Below are positions 44,955-54,561 of a stretch of DNA of 64,000 nt, in pieces. The notes under the pieces are model-generated. The model saw only the letters and a list, made by a program, of their open reading frames with translations. It searched no databases and was not told the DNA's origin. A program made the translations under genes and the position numbers. This stretch comes from Ensifer sp. IC3342 (lineage in GTDB: Bacteria > Pseudomonadota > Alphaproteobacteria > Rhizobiales > Rhizobiaceae), in contig NZ_JADYVE010000013.1 of assembly GCF_020193655.1 (NCBI RefSeq), positions 47,025 through 111,024 on the forward strand, written 5' to 3'. Position 1 is the first letter of the stretch. The number at the start of each line of letters is the position of its first letter.

Positions 44955-46130
44955 CTATTCGATCATCCCGGCAGCCATCTTCCGGGCTTTTTCGTCTGCC
45001 GCGAAGACATCATCCATGGTGGCAGCCGCAGGCAGGTCCGCAAGCTCGTCCATCACCTTTTCGACGATTTCGGCCATCGCTAGGAAGCCGACCCGTCCCT
45101 TGATGAAAGCTTCGAGCGCGGTTTCCTTGGCGCCGTTCAGCACGGCGCCCTGGACGCCGCCTGATTGCATGGCGCGCCGCGCCAAGCGCAGCGCCGGAAA
45201 GCGGACTTCGTCCGGCGCCTCGAAGTCGAGCCGCGAGAGTTTTGCAAAATCCAGCCGCTCGACCGGCAGATCGCACCGGTTCGGATAGGAAAGCGCATAG
45301 CCGATGGCGGTGCGCATGTCGGGGCAACCGAGCTGCGCCAATACCGATCCGTCGCTGTAGCCGACCATCGAATGGATGACCGACTGCGGATGCACGATGA
45401 CCTCGATCTGCTCGGGGCGCAGCCCGAAGAGGTGGCGCGCCTCGATCATTTCCAGCGCCTTGTTGAACATCGAGGCGCTATCGATCGAGATCTTCAGCCC
45501 CATCGACCAGTTCGGATGGGCGCGCGCCGTTTCGGCGGTCACATGGCGCATCTCATCGAGGGACTTGGTGCGGAATGGGCCGCCGGAGGCTGTCAGGATG
45601 ATCCGCTCGACAGCATGGCGCTGATCGTTCTTGAGCACCTGGAAGATAGCATTGTGTTCGCTGTCGACGGGCAGCAGCCGCCCACCGCCCTTCTTGACCG
45701 CCTCGATGAAGAGGCTGCCGGCCGAGACGAGGCACTCCTTGTTGGCAAGCGCGATGTCGGCGCCGCGCCGGGCCGCGGCAAGCGTCGGGGCAAGACCGGC
45801 ATTGCCGACGATTGCCGCCATCACCCAGCCGGCGTCGCGTTCGGCCGCCTCGATCAGGCCGCTGCGACCAGCGGCGACCGCGATTCCGCTGCCGGCAAGC
45901 GCCGATTTGAGGTCCTGATAAAGATTGTCGTCCGCGGTCACCGCCAGTTCGGCGCCGAGCCGGCGCGCCTGTTCGGCAAGAAGCGGGATATTGCCGTTTC
46001 CCGTCAGCGCGACGACCTCGAAACGATCTCGCCCGCCCAGCCGGTCGATGACGTCGAGCGTGTTTGTGCCAATCGAGCCCGTGGAGCCCAATATCGTCAG
46101 ACGGCGCTTCGTGCTGTCGCCGGATGCCAT
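44955..46130 (-). CDS. dxr: 1-deoxy-D-xylulose-5-phosphate reductoisomerase
   Basis: 391 aa from ATG 46130; an in-frame extension to 46208 runs into a repeat element. Second enzyme of the MEP isoprenoid pathway. NADPH motif ILGSTGSIGTNTLDV, LANKECLVSAG, metal site PVDSEHNAIFQ, substrate loop ASGGPFR, and SASMFNKALEMIEA are all present. Convergent with hemA. Separated from its upstream neighbour by two oppositely oriented repeats. The ribosome site is weak (GGGA). Confidence 0.94.
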   Translation of the reverse strand: MASGDSTKRRLTILGSTGSIGTNTLDVIDRLGGRDRFEVVALTGNGNIPLLAEQARRLGAELAVTADDNLYQDLKSALAGSGIAVAAGRSGLIEAAERDAGWVMAAIVGNAGLAPTLAAARRGADIALANKECLVSAGSLFIEAVKKGGGRLLPVDSEHNAIFQVLKNDQRHAVERIILTASGGPFRTKSLDEMRHVTAETARAHPNWSMGLKISIDSASMFNKALEMIEARHLFGLRPEQIEVIVHPQSVIHSMVGYSDGSVLAQLGCPDMRTAIGYALSYPNRCDLPVERLDFAKLSRLDFEAPDEVRFPALRLARRAMQSGGVQGAVLNGAKETALEAFIKGRVGFLAMAEIVEKVMDELADLPAAATMDDVFAADEKARKMAAGMIE

Positions 46131-46160
46131 TGCCAAATCCCGTGTTCTTCTACTGCGTGG

Positions 46161-46256
46161 TTCCTCAAATCGGAATCGATTTAAGGACAAAATCATGCAG
46201 CACTTCAAAGTGCCACAGCGACCTTTGCGCGTCCCATTGGACGCTTGGCGCTGTAG
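46161..46256 (+). repeat. RIME-like repeat, copy 2
   Basis: TTCCTCAAATCGGAATCGATTTAAGG palindrome, CAAAGTGCCACAGCGACC and a terminal GCGCTGTAG stem. Same layout as the copies at 3666 and 56068. Lies just upstream of the dxr start, so its palindromic head may be close to the dxr promoter. Confidence 0.65.
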
Positions 46257-46398
46257 TCCGTGAGGTTTGCCCTAGGCTCTACAGCCGAAAGCCCCGGGCA
46301 ACAAGGGTGGAGTTGCCTTCCCTCCATCGCACCGCTCGACGACAGCGGGTAAGGAACAGGGCGAAACGCTTTCCGCTCGCATCCTGAGTCGCGACTTC

Positions 46399-46505
46399 CT
46401 ACAGCGCCGCGCGTCTTCTCAAGCGCGCAAAGGACGCCGTAGCACCTTGAATTGCCGCATGTTTTTATCTCCAAAATCCGCTACGATCTAAACAAACATG
46501 CAGTA
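46399..46505 (-). repeat. RIME-like repeat, copy 3 (inverted)
   Basis: Read on the minus strand it gives the same order of parts (ATGCGGCAATTCAAGGTGCTACGGCGTCC and GCGCTGTAGG), somewhat diverged. With copy 2 it forms an inverted pair about 140 bases apart. The sequence between them (46257-46398) shows no gene. Confidence 0.5.
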
Positions 46506-46553
46506 GCATCGGTACAGGCAGCGGAAACCTGCCGATTTGTGGAGGAGTTCCAG

Positions 46554-47279
46554 ATGCTCAAGGCTCTGACTGCGGCTTCGTGCGCCTGCGTGTTGATCGA
46601 ACTTGCTTCCACTGAGATAGTTGCCGCCGAAAAGGTGCCGGAAGAACTGGTCGGCTCGTGGCTTGCCGAAGACATCGGCGGCGGCGGCGTGATCGACGAC
46701 CTTCAGACCGTGCTCGAGATACGCGAGGACGGCACCTATGGTGGCATGGCCGGCTGCAACAACTTCACCGGTGCCTTCAGCCTCTTAGGCACGACAATCA
46801 CCTTCGGTCCCACCGCCGCCGCGCGCAAAATGTGCGCACCGGCGATCATGGATCAGGAACAGAAGTTCTTCGACACGTTGCGCGACGGGCTCGCCTGGCG
46901 GATCGACGGCGGAAGGCTCACGCTGGCGAAGCCGGACGGGACGCCGGTCATGCGCCTCACCTCAATGAAGGCAGCGGCCCCTGGTGCCGCCGAAGTGTCG
47001 CTCAGCATCCCCGATGCCGGTGCGGTCGATCGACAGAAGGTCCGTTATGATTGCGGCGGCGAGACGGTCGAGGCCGAATATATCAATGCCGGCCCCGTCT
47101 CACTGGTGACATTCTCGATCGGCGGCACCTACATCGTTGCTTCGGCGGTCATCTCCGGATCAGGCGCAAGATACGCCGGCGGCCGATATGTCTGGTGGAC
47201 CGAGGGCGAGGAAGCGACGCTCTTCGACGTGACCAAGGGCGAGGAAGACCCGGGAGTCGTGTGCGAGAAGACGAAATAG
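46554..47279 (+). CDS. META-domain plus MliC-like lysozyme-inhibitor protein
   Basis: 241 aa, ATG 46554 after GGAGGAG. N-terminal signal-like segment (LKALTAASCACVLIELAS) which includes Cys residues but no ideal lipobox. Residues about 25-130 form a META (HslJ-like) domain with the typical YGGMAGCNNFTGAF and MCAPAIMDQEQKFFDTL. Residues about 150-235 resemble MliC/PliC: VRYDCGGETVEAEYIN, then GARYAGGRYVWWTEGEEATL. Predicted periplasmic. A role in protecting the wall from host lysozyme is inferred from the MliC domain. Confidence 0.75.
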   Translation: MLKALTAASCACVLIELASTEIVAAEKVPEELVGSWLAEDIGGGGVIDDLQTVLEIREDGTYGGMAGCNNFTGAFSLLGTTITFGPTAAARKMCAPAIMDQEQKFFDTLRDGLAWRIDGGRLTLAKPDGTPVMRLTSMKAAAPGAAEVSLSIPDAGAVDRQKVRYDCGGETVEAEYINAGPVSLVTFSIGGTYIVASAVISGSGARYAGGRYVWWTEGEEATLFDVTKGEEDPGVVCEKTK

Positions 47280-47283
47280 CGGA

Positions 47284-47360
47284 TGGTGATCCCGGCGCGA
47301 TTCGAACGCGCGACCCCCAGATTAGGAATCTGATGCTCTATCCTGCTGAGCTACGGGACC
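47284..47360 (-). tRNA. tRNA-Arg (anticodon CCT)
   Basis: 77 bases on the minus strand including an encoded CCA. Acceptor GGTCCCG pairs with CGGGATC, the D-arm is TAGCTCAGCAGGATAGAGCA, the anticodon loop is TTCCTAA with CCT, and the T-arm is GCGCGTTCGAATCGCGC. It reads AGG codons. It converges with the META-domain gene with 4 bases between. No integrase or attachment duplication is seen beside it. Confidence 0.93.
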
Positions 47361-47562
47361 ACTCGGTATAGACCCATACAAAAGCGAGGCTCTTTCGCCA
47401 AGTGTTTTTGCACGGGGTCCTGCCGATTTGCGGAGAGCCGCCTCGCACTTTTCCGCATCCCGCTCTAGCATCTTCGACGCTGCAGATGCTAAGCAAGGGC
47501 CGGCGGCGGCCGGAGGAGCATCCTGTCGTTCCTCGACATCCATCCTGAGATCTGATCCTCAC

Positions 47563-48459
47563 ATGTTCATCGGAATTGATTGGGGCGGCACGAAAATGGA
47601 AGTCATCGCGCTTGACCGCGATGGCGAAACGCGTGCCCGGCACCGCGTTGCAACGCCGACCAGCGGCTATGACGACTGCATTCGCGCCGTGATCGACCTC
47701 GTCGCCGCAGCCGAACAGACGGCCGGCGCACGCGGAACGATCGGCATCGGCATTCCCGGCAGCCCCAATCCGCGCACCGGCATCGTGCGCAACTCCAACG
47801 CCGTCCTCATCAACGGCAAACCGCTCGGCCGCGACCTTGAAGCCGCGCTCGGCTGCGAGGTGCGGCTTGCCAACGACGCCAATTGTCTTGCCGTTTCCGA
47901 GGCAGTGGACGGGGCGGGCAAGGACGCCCGCGTCGTCTTCGGCGTGATCGTCGGGACGGGACATGGCGGCGGGCTCGCGATCGAGAAGAAGGTTCATGCG
48001 GGTTACCAGGGTGTCGCCGCCGAGATCGGCCACTATCCGCTGCCCTGGATGACGCGAGACGAATATCCGGGCCACAAGTGCTGGTGCGGCAAGCTCGGCT
48101 GTCTCGACATGTATGCCTGCGGCACCGGGCTGGAGCTCGACTACAGCACGACGACCGGCATCGACCGCCGGGGCAGGGATATCATCGAGGCGAAGCGCGC
48201 CGGCGATCCGGCGGCGATCGGTGTTTATGAACGCTTCGTCGATCGTCTTGCCCGCAGCCTGGCGCTTTTGACCAATGTGGTCGACCCGGACGTCTTCGTG
48301 CTTGGTGGCGGCATGTCCAATGTCGATGAAATCTACGGCGAACTGCCGGCGCTGATCACCAGATACATCTTCGGCGACAGTTTCGAGACGCCGATCCGCA
48401 AGGCGGTCCACGGCGACAGTTCCGGCGTGCGTGGCGCAGCCTGGCTCTGGAAGAGCTGA
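47563..48459 (+). CDS. ROK-family sugar kinase (fructo-/manno-/glucokinase-like)
   Basis: 298 aa, ATG 47563; the upstream in-frame stretch has no ribosome site. ATP motif GIDWGGTKMEVIALD, GIGIPGSPNP, the catalytic Asp in LANDANCLAVSE, GTGHGGGL, and the ROK zinc motif GHKCWCGKLGCLDMY. Family members phosphorylate free hexoses. The downstream AGE-type gene suggests mannose/fructose use: isomerisation of mannose to fructose followed by phosphorylation. The sugar is not fixed by sequence. Confidence 0.85.
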   Translation: MFIGIDWGGTKMEVIALDRDGETRARHRVATPTSGYDDCIRAVIDLVAAAEQTAGARGTIGIGIPGSPNPRTGIVRNSNAVLINGKPLGRDLEAALGCEVRLANDANCLAVSEAVDGAGKDARVVFGVIVGTGHGGGLAIEKKVHAGYQGVAAEIGHYPLPWMTRDEYPGHKCWCGKLGCLDMYACGTGLELDYSTTTGIDRRGRDIIEAKRAGDPAAIGVYERFVDRLARSLALLTNVVDPDVFVLGGGMSNVDEIYGELPALITRYIFGDSFETPIRKAVHGDSSGVRGAAWLWKS

Positions 48460-48486
48460 TCCCTGACCTGAGAGCGAGGAGATATA

Positions 48487-48981
48487 ATGAACATCGACAA
48501 CGATCTGCGCCGCATCGCGCTGCAGGAGCGGGAACTGCAGTTCGAGCAGTTCAATCTCGACACGGCGTGGGAACTCGGCTCGGCTCTTCGGCGCATGGCG
48601 GCCGAGCGCAAGCTCGGCGTGGTCATCGACATCACGCTTTTTTCCATGCAGGTCTTCTACGCGGCGCTCGAGGGCGCGACGCCGGACAATCCGAACTGGG
48701 TCCGGCGCAAGCGCAACACGGTCTTCCGGCTATTCAAGAGTAGCTACGCGACCGGCCTCAGCCTGCTCAAGCAACAGACGAACCTGCAGGCGAAACTCGG
48801 CCTGCCGGACGCCGAATACGCGGCGCATGGCGGCAGTTTCCCAATCGTCGTCAGGGGTACTGGCTGCATCGGCGCCGTCACGGTTTCGGGATTGCCGCAG
48901 CGCGAAGACCATAATCTCGTCGTCGAGGCGCTGGCGGAATTGTTCAAGGCCGACCACGCCGCGCTGAACCTCGAGGACTGA
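48487..48981 (+). CDS. UPF0303 / HbpS-like haem-degrading-domain protein
   Basis: 164 aa, ATG 48487 after GAGGAG, 27 bases downstream of the ROK kinase. A single GlcG/HbpS-like domain: TAWELGSALRRMAAERKLGVVIDI, and a C-terminal AAHGGSFPIVVRGTGCIGAVTVSGLPQREDH. The family is named for haem binding in HbpS, but most UPF0303 members have no tested function. Its place between two sugar genes in one operon is the best clue here. Confidence 0.75.
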   Translation: MNIDNDLRRIALQERELQFEQFNLDTAWELGSALRRMAAERKLGVVIDITLFSMQVFYAALEGATPDNPNWVRRKRNTVFRLFKSSYATGLSLLKQQTNLQAKLGLPDAEYAAHGGSFPIVVRGTGCIGAVTVSGLPQREDHNLVVEALAELFKADHAALNLED

Positions 48982-48997
48982 CAGGAACGGACACGGA

Positions 48998-50152
48998 ATG
49001 GATATTCATTCGCAGGCGCGCGAACTTGCCGGCTGGCTCGCTGACGCTGCCTTGCCGCTCTGGCGGCAAAAGGGTTTCGACGCGGCCGGCGGTTTCGTCG
49101 AGACCATCGACATGGACGGCGAACCGACGCGGGCCAATCGCCGCTCGCGCGTGCAGCCGCGGCAGGTCTATTGCTTTGCGGAGGCCGGGCGTCGCGGCTG
49201 GCCGGGAGACTGGCCGACGGTGGTGGAGGGCGGACTTGCCTATTTCGACCGTGTTTACCGGCTGCCAAGCGGCTTTTATGGCGCGCTCGCCGACGCAGAC
49301 GGCCAGCTGATCGATCCATCCTTCGATCTCTATAATCAGGCCTTTGCACTGCTTGCATTCGCTTATCTGGCGCAAGTCTTGCCGGAGCGGAGCCGCGAGA
49401 TGGCCGAGCGCAGCAATGATCTCAGGCAGAAGCTCGCGGCCCACTGCAAGCATCCGATCGCCGGGTTCGAGGAGGACAATCCGTCCCGCCTGCCGCTCGG
49501 TTCCAATCCGCACATGCATCTCTTCGAGGCGTGCCTCGCCAGCGAAACGGTCGAGGGCTTCGACCGGGTGGCCTGGACTAATCTTGCCGACGAAATCGCG
49601 CAGCTGGCAATGGATCGTTTCATCGATGCGGAGACGGGCGCGCTGCGCGAATTCTTCGACCACGACTGGACGCCCTTTCCGGACGAGAAGGGCCGCATCG
49701 TCGAGCCGGGTCACCAGTTCGAATGGGCGTGGCTCCTGCTTCGCTGGGCGGAGCGGCGCGGCAGCGCCGAAGCCATCGCCAAGGCGCGGCGGCTGTTCGA
49801 GATCGGTGAGGAACACGGCATCTGCCCGAAGCGCGACGTCGCGATCATGACGCTTCTCGATGACTTTTCGGTCGCCGACCCGGTGGCGCGGCTCTGGCCG
49901 CAGACCGAGTGGCTGAAGGCGGCGATCCGTTTTGCCGCCCTGACCGAAGGGAAGGAGCGCGAACGCTACCTTGCCTCGGCGACGCGGGCGGCCGCTGCCC
50001 TCGACCGCTTCCTCCAAACGCCGATTCGCGGTCTTTGGCGCGACAAGCAGCAGGCGGATGGTGCATTCGTCGAAGAGCCCGCGCCGGCGAGCAGCTTCTA
50101 TCACATTGTCTGCGGGATCTATGAGCTGGAGGATTGCCTGAAGCGGATGTGA
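48998..50152 (+). CDS. AGE-family sugar isomerase/epimerase
   Basis: 384 aa, ATG 48998. N-acylglucosamine 2-epimerase superfamily, an (alpha/alpha)6 barrel. Visible family patterns are RVQPRQVYCFAEAGRRGW, NPHMHLFEACLA and GHQFEWAWLLLRW, which supply the catalytic histidines. Mannose isomerase (mannose to fructose) is the likely activity in a cluster with a ROK kinase. N-acetylmannosamine epimerase is less likely because no sialic acid genes are present. Last gene of the three-gene unit. Confidence 0.82.
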   Translation: MDIHSQARELAGWLADAALPLWRQKGFDAAGGFVETIDMDGEPTRANRRSRVQPRQVYCFAEAGRRGWPGDWPTVVEGGLAYFDRVYRLPSGFYGALADADGQLIDPSFDLYNQAFALLAFAYLAQVLPERSREMAERSNDLRQKLAAHCKHPIAGFEEDNPSRLPLGSNPHMHLFEACLASETVEGFDRVAWTNLADEIAQLAMDRFIDAETGALREFFDHDWTPFPDEKGRIVEPGHQFEWAWLLLRWAERRGSAEAIAKARRLFEIGEEHGICPKRDVAIMTLLDDFSVADPVARLWPQTEWLKAAIRFAALTEGKERERYLASATRAAAALDRFLQTPIRGLWRDKQQADGAFVEEPAPASSFYHIVCGIYELEDCLKRM

Positions 50153-50167
50153 GGCGGCGGACGTCGA

Positions 50168-50342
50168 TTGCCCCTCACCCTAGCCCTCTCCCCGCTCGCG
50201 GGGAGAGGGGACTGGAGCGTGCGCCACCCTACTTCTTTTCGTCTCAAGCGTTGCATGTGGGAGAAGGGCGGGCGGCGCGGCAAAGTCCCTTCTCCCCGTC
50301 AGAACGGGGAGAAGGTGGCCGGCAGGCCGGATGAGGGGTGCG
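50168..50342 (+). repeat. GC-rich double-hairpin intergenic repeat, copy 4
   Basis: CCCTCACCCTAGCCCTCTCC, stem CCCCGCTCGCGGGG, linker with CTGGAGCGTGCGCCACCC, then an insert (CTTCTTTTCGTCTCAAGCG) and stem CTTCTCCCCGTCAGAACGGGGAGAAG ending GGATGAGGGGTGC. Longer than the other copies because of the insert. Confidence 0.7.
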
Positions 50343-50376
50343 CCCCCGCGCTTTCAAGAGTTTTCGACTATCAGTG

Positions 50377-50408
50377 ATGGCCTGCCGCAACCGCGGCGGG
50401 CCATTTTT
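50377..50408 (+). terminator. Rho-independent terminator after the AGE gene
   Basis: ATGGCCTGCCGC, loop AACC, GCGGCGGGCCAT with one T-G pair, followed by TTTTTA. It lies beyond the repeat and ends the ROK-UPF0303-AGE unit. Confidence 0.8.
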
Positions 50409-50446
50409 ATTTGCCGGCGGTGAAATTGTGATTGGCGCGTATGTTG

Positions 50447-50466
50447 ACATAAAGATATCTTTATGT
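50447..50466 (+). promoter_or_regulatory. Perfect 20-bp palindrome in the metH promoter
   Basis: ACATAAAGATATCTTTATGT, overlapping a TTGACA -35 hexamer at 50444-50449, about 43 bases before metH. The shape fits an ArsR-type regulator site; SahR, the S-adenosylhomocysteine-responsive repressor, controls metH in many Proteobacteria and is the best guess. A -10 element is weak. No sahR gene is in the window. Confidence 0.55.
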
Positions 50467-50508
50467 GAGTAAATCGGAAATTGTCGTTTTCAGAACGGGG
50501 GATTTTCC

Positions 50509-53500
50509 ATGCCCGCCATCGACTCCCTTTTCGGAGATGTTTCGCCCAGGCCTGATGGTTCGGAAATCCTCTTGGCGCTCCGGCAAGCGGCCAGCGAACG
50601 CATCCTGATCATGGATGGCGCCATGGGCACCGAGATCCAGCAACTCGGTTTCGTCGAGGATCATTTCCGCGGCGAGCGCTTCGGCGGCTGCTCTTGTCAC
50701 CAGCAGGGTAACAACGACCTCCTGACGCTGACACAGCCGAAGGCGATCGAGGACATCCATTACAGCTACGCCATCGCGGGCGCCGACATCCTCGAAACCA
50801 ATACCTTCTCCTCGACCCGCATCGCCCAGGCCGACTACGGCATGGAGGATATGGTCTACGAGCTGAACCGTGACGGAGCGCGGCTAGCGCGGCGCGCAGC
50901 GAAACGCGCCGAAGCGGAAGACGGCAGGCGGCGTTTTGTCGCCGGCGCGCTCGGGCCCACCAACCGCACCGCGTCGATCTCCCCTGATGTCAACAATCCC
51001 GGCTACCGCGCCGTCACCTTCGATGATCTGAGGCTTGCCTATGGTGAGCAGGTCCGCGGCCTGATCGACGGTGGCGCCGACATCATTCTGATCGAGACGA
51101 TCTTCGACACGCTGAACGCCAAGGCGGCGATTTTTGCCACACAGGAGGTCTTCGCCGAGAAGGGCATTCACCTTCCGGTGATGATCTCCGGCACGATCAC
51201 CGACCTCTCGGGTCGCACGCTTTCCGGCCAGACGCCGACCGCCTTCTGGCACTCGGTGCGCCATGCCGCCCCCTTCACCATCGGTCTCAATTGCGCGCTC
51301 GGCGCAAGCGCCATGCGTGCCCATATCGACGAGCTATCGCTGGTAGCGGACACGCTCGTCTGCGCCTATCCGAATGCCGGCCTGCCGAATGAATTCGGCC
51401 GCTATGACGAAAGTCCCGAAGCGATGGCGGCTGAGATCGAGGGCTTCGCCCGTGACGGGCTCGTCAACATCGTCGGCGGCTGCTGCGGCTCGACGCCTGC
51501 CCACATCCGCGCGATCGCAGAGGCCACCGCCAAATATCCGCCACGGCAGATTCCGGAGATCGAACGGCATATGCGGCTTTCGGGCCTCGAACCGTTCACG
51601 CTGACCAAGGACATTGCCTTCGTTAATGTCGGCGAACGCACCAATGTTACCGGCTCGGCCAAGTTCCGTAAGCTCATCACCACTGGTGACTACGCGGCGG
51701 CGCTCGATGTCGCGCGCGATCAGGTCGCGAATGGCGCCCAGATCATCGACATCAACATGGATGAGGGGCTGATCGATTCTGCGCAGGCGATTGTCGAGTT
51801 CCTGAACCTCGTCGCGTCCGAGCCCGATATCGCGCGTGTTCCGGTGATGATCGATTCGTCCAAATGGGAGGTGATCGAAGCCGGTCTCAAATGCGTGCAG
51901 GGCAAGGCGCTGGTGAACTCCATCTCGCTCAAGGAAGGCGAGGAAGCGTTCCTGCATCACGCCCGACTGGTGCGCGCCTATGGCGCGGCGGTCGTGGTGA
52001 TGGCCTTCGACGAGAGCGGTCAGGCCGACACCAGCACCCGCAAGGTGGAGATCTGCAAGCGGGCCTATCGGCTGCTCACCGAAAAGGTGGGCTTCCCGCC
52101 GGAGGACATCATCTTCGACCCGAACATCTTTGCGGTCGCGACAGGCATCGAAGAGCACAACAATTATGGTGTCGATTTCATCGAGGCGACGCGCGAGATC
52201 ATCACTGCGCTACCGCATGTCCATGTCTCCGGCGGCGTGTCCAACCTTTCCTTCTCCTTCCGCGGCAACGAGCCGGTGCGCGAGGCGATGCACGCGGTGT
52301 TTCTCTACCACGCGATCCAGGCGGGCATGGACATGGGCATCGTCAATGCCGGCCAGCTGGCAGTCTATGACACGATCGATGCGGAACTGCGAGAGGCCTG
52401 CGAGGATGTCGTCCTCAACCGCCGGGCAGATGCGACCGAGCGGATGCTGGAGATTGCCGAGCGCTATCGCGGACAGGGCGGCACGCAGGGCAGGGAGAAG
52501 GATCTCTCCTGGCGCGAATGGCCGGTCGAAAAGCGGCTGGAGCATGCGCTCGTCAATGGCATCACCGAATTCATCGAGATCGACACCGACGAGGCGCGGC
52601 TCGCCGCCGAGCGGCCGCTGCACGTCATTGAGGGTCCGCTGATGGCCGGCATGAACGTCGTCGGCGACCTCTTCGGCTCGGGCAAGATGTTCCTGCCGCA
52701 GGTCGTGAAGTCGGCGCGGGTGATGAAGCAGGCAGTCGCCGTGCTGTTGCCGCACATGGAAGCGGAGAAGCGCGCCAATGGCGGTGACGGCGCGCGCGAA
52801 AGCGCCGGCAAGATCCTGATGGCGACCGTCAAGGGCGACGTGCACGACATCGGCAAAAACATCGTCGGGGTCGTGCTTGCCTGCAACAATTACGAGATCA
52901 TCGATCTCGGCGTCATGGTGCCGTCTGCGAAGATCCTTGAAGTGGCGAAGGAGCAGAAAGTCGACATCATCGGGCTTTCCGGCCTCATTACGCCTTCGCT
53001 CGATGAAATGGTCCACGTCGCCTCCGAACTCGAGCGCGAGGGCTTCGACACCCCGCTTCTGATCGGTGGGGCGACGACGAGCCGCGTGCACACCGCCGTG
53101 AAGATCAATCCGCGCTACAGTCTGGGTCAGACCGTTCATGTCAACGACGCCAGCCGCGCGGTCGGCGTCGTTTCCAGCCTGCTCTCTCCGGACGTGCGCA
53201 GTGATTACATGGACACTGTTCGCGCCGAATATCACAAGGTCGCCGATGCGCACGCGCGCAACGAGGCGGAGAAACGACGCCTGCCGCTGTCGCAGGCACG
53301 CGCCAACGCGCAGAAGCTCGATTGGGCAACCTATCGACCGAAGGCGCCCTCCTTCCTCGGAGCGCGCGTTTTCGAGGACTGGGATCTCGCGGAGCTTGCG
53401 CGCTATATCGACTGGACGCCGTTCTTCCAGACCTGGGAACTGAAGGGGGTCTATCCGAAGATCCTCGACGACGAGAACCAGGGGCAGGCGGCGCGCCAAC

Positions 53501-54282
53501 TCTTCGACGACGCGCAGGCGATGCTTCGGCAGATCGTCGCCGAGAAATGGTTCGCGCCGAAGGCCGTGGTCGGATTCTGGCCCGCCGGCACGGTCGGTGA
53601 CGACATCCGCCTGTTCACCGATGAGGCGCGCGACGCGGAACTTGCGACCTTCTTCACGCTTCGACAGCAATTGACGAAGCGGGACGGGCGGCCGAATGTT
53701 GCGCTTGCCGACTTCGTAGCGCCGCTTGAAAGCAGCGCAAGAGACTACCTCGGCGGTTTCGTGGTTACCGCCGGCATCGAGGAGGTGGCGATCGCCGAGC
53801 GTTTCGAGCGCGCCAATGACGATTATTCCTCGATCATGGTCAAGGCGCTTGCCGACCGTTTCGCCGAAGCCTTTGCCGAGCGCATGCACGAATATGTGCG
53901 AAAGGAGCTCTGGGGTTATGCTGCCGATGAAATCTTCACTCCGCAGGATCTGATCGGCGAGCCTTATGCCGGCATCCGCCCTGCGCCCGGCTATCCGGCG
54001 CAGCCCGATCACACGGAAAAGGAAACGCTTTTCCGCCTCCTCGATGCCGAGGCGTCGATCGGCGTCAAGCTGACAGAGAACTATGCGATGTGGCCGGGCT
54101 CGTCGGTTTCCGGTCTCTATATCGGCCATCCTGACGCCTATTATTTCGGCGTCGCCAAGATCGAGCGCGACCAGGTCGAGGACTATGCCGAGCGCAAGGC
54201 GATGGGTGTTCGCGAGGTCGAGCGCTGGCTGTCGCCGATCCTCAATTATGTGCCGATACCGGAGGCTGAGGCGGCGGAGTAG
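50509..54282 (+). CDS. metH: Cobalamin-dependent methionine synthase
   Basis: 1257 aa, ATG 50509 after GGGGGA. Homocysteine domain (about 1-345; zinc ligands Cys262 in NCALGAS and Cys325/Cys326 in GGCCGST), methyltetrahydrofolate domain (about 370-640, [13 protein letters not shown]), cap domain with [19 protein letters not shown]12 domain with cobalt ligand His779 in GDVHDIGKN, and C-terminal AdoMet reactivation domain (about 930-1257, with [12 protein letters not shown]). Complete and full-length. It stands alone behind a palindromic operator. Confidence 0.96.
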   Translation: MPAIDSLFGDVSPRPDGSEILLALRQAASERILIMDGAMGTEIQQLGFVEDHFRGERFGGCSCHQQGNNDLLTLTQPKAIEDIHYSYAIAGADILETNTFSSTRIAQADYGMEDMVYELNRDGARLARRAAKRAEAEDGRRRFVAGALGPTNRTASISPDVNNPGYRAVTFDDLRLAYGEQVRGLIDGGADIILIETIFDTLNAKAAIFATQEVFAEKGIHLPVMISGTITDLSGRTLSGQTPTAFWHSVRHAAPFTIGLNCALGASAMRAHIDELSLVADTLVCAYPNAGLPNEFGRYDESPEAMAAEIEGFARDGLVNIVGGCCGSTPAHIRAIAEATAKYPPRQIPEIERHMRLSGLEPFTLTKDIAFVNVGERTNVTGSAKFRKLITTGDYAAALDVARDQVANGAQIIDINMDEGLIDSAQAIVEFLNLVASEPDIARVPVMIDSSKWEVIEAGLKCVQGKALVNSISLKEGEEAFLHHARLVRAYGAAVVVMAFDESGQADTSTRKVEICKRAYRLLTEKVGFPPEDIIFDPNIFAVATGIEEHNNYGVDFIEATREIITALPHVHVSGGVSNLSFSFRGNEPVREAMHAVFLYHAIQAGMDMGIVNAGQLAVYDTIDAELREACEDVVLNRRADATERMLEIAERYRGQGGTQGREKDLSWREWPVEKRLEHALVNGITEFIEIDTDEARLAAERPLHVIEGPLMAGMNVVGDLFGSGKMFLPQVVKSARVMKQAVAVLLPHMEAEKRANGGDGARESAGKILMATVKGDVHDIGKNIVGVVLACNNYEIIDLGVMVPSAKILEVAKEQKVDIIGLSGLITPSLDEMVHVASELEREGFDTPLLIGGATTSRVHTAVKINPRYSLGQTVHVNDASRAVGVVSSLLSPDVRSDYMDTVRAEYHKVADAHARNEAEKRRLPLSQARANAQKLDWATYRPKAPSFLGARVFEDWDLAELARYIDWTPFFQTWELKGVYPKILDDENQGQAARQLFDDAQAMLRQIVAEKWFAPKAVVGFWPAGTVGDDIRLFTDEARDAELATFFTLRQQLTKRDGRPNVALADFVAPLESSARDYLGGFVVTAGIEEVAIAERFERANDDYSSIMVKALADRFAEAFAERMHEYVRKELWGYAADEIFTPQDLIGEPYAGIRPAPGYPAQPDHTEKETLFRLLDAEASIGVKLTENYAMWPGSSVSGLYIGHPDAYYFGVAKIERDQVEDYAERKAMGVREVERWLSPILNYVPIPEAEAAE

Positions 54283-54305
54283 GGGGGCGAGCGGAGGGTG
54301 TTGAT

Positions 54306-54500
54306 ACTCCTGCCGGGCATCTCCCCTCCACAAAGGGGGCGCTCGGCTAGGCGCGATGCTCTGTTAGACGGCGGCTTCGCAAATGCCGAAGCCGCCGAGG
54401 CAACGCGCGGCGTAAATGGTTGAAGCACGACGTTAGCGCTCGCCAAATTCCCTCCCTGGGGGAGATGCTCGGCCGGGCAGAGGGGATGTCCGCCCCAGGC
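54306..54500 (+). repeat. Intergenic palindromic repeat after metH
   Basis: Two related blocks, CTGCCGGGCATCTCCCCTCC near the start and CTCCCTGGGGGAGATGCTCG with GGCCGGGCAGAGGGG near the end, flank a stem GACGGCGGCTTCGCAAATGC with GCCGAAGCCGCC. A third repeat type in this window, in the gap between convergent metH and the aldehyde dehydrogenase gene. Confidence 0.5.
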
Positions 54501-54561
54501 GCTTGCAGACACTTCTCCGCGCCATAGGCGCTGTCGCGGCAACGACCAACGAGCACCATGC

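Noticed and set aside
47284..47360. tRNA-Arg as a possible island attachment site
   Set aside because: No integrase, no repeated tRNA 3' end and no change in gene style on either side.
52210..54333. Minus-strand open frame of 707 codons opposite metH
   Set aside because: Same reason: it mirrors metH codons and has no recognisable motif.
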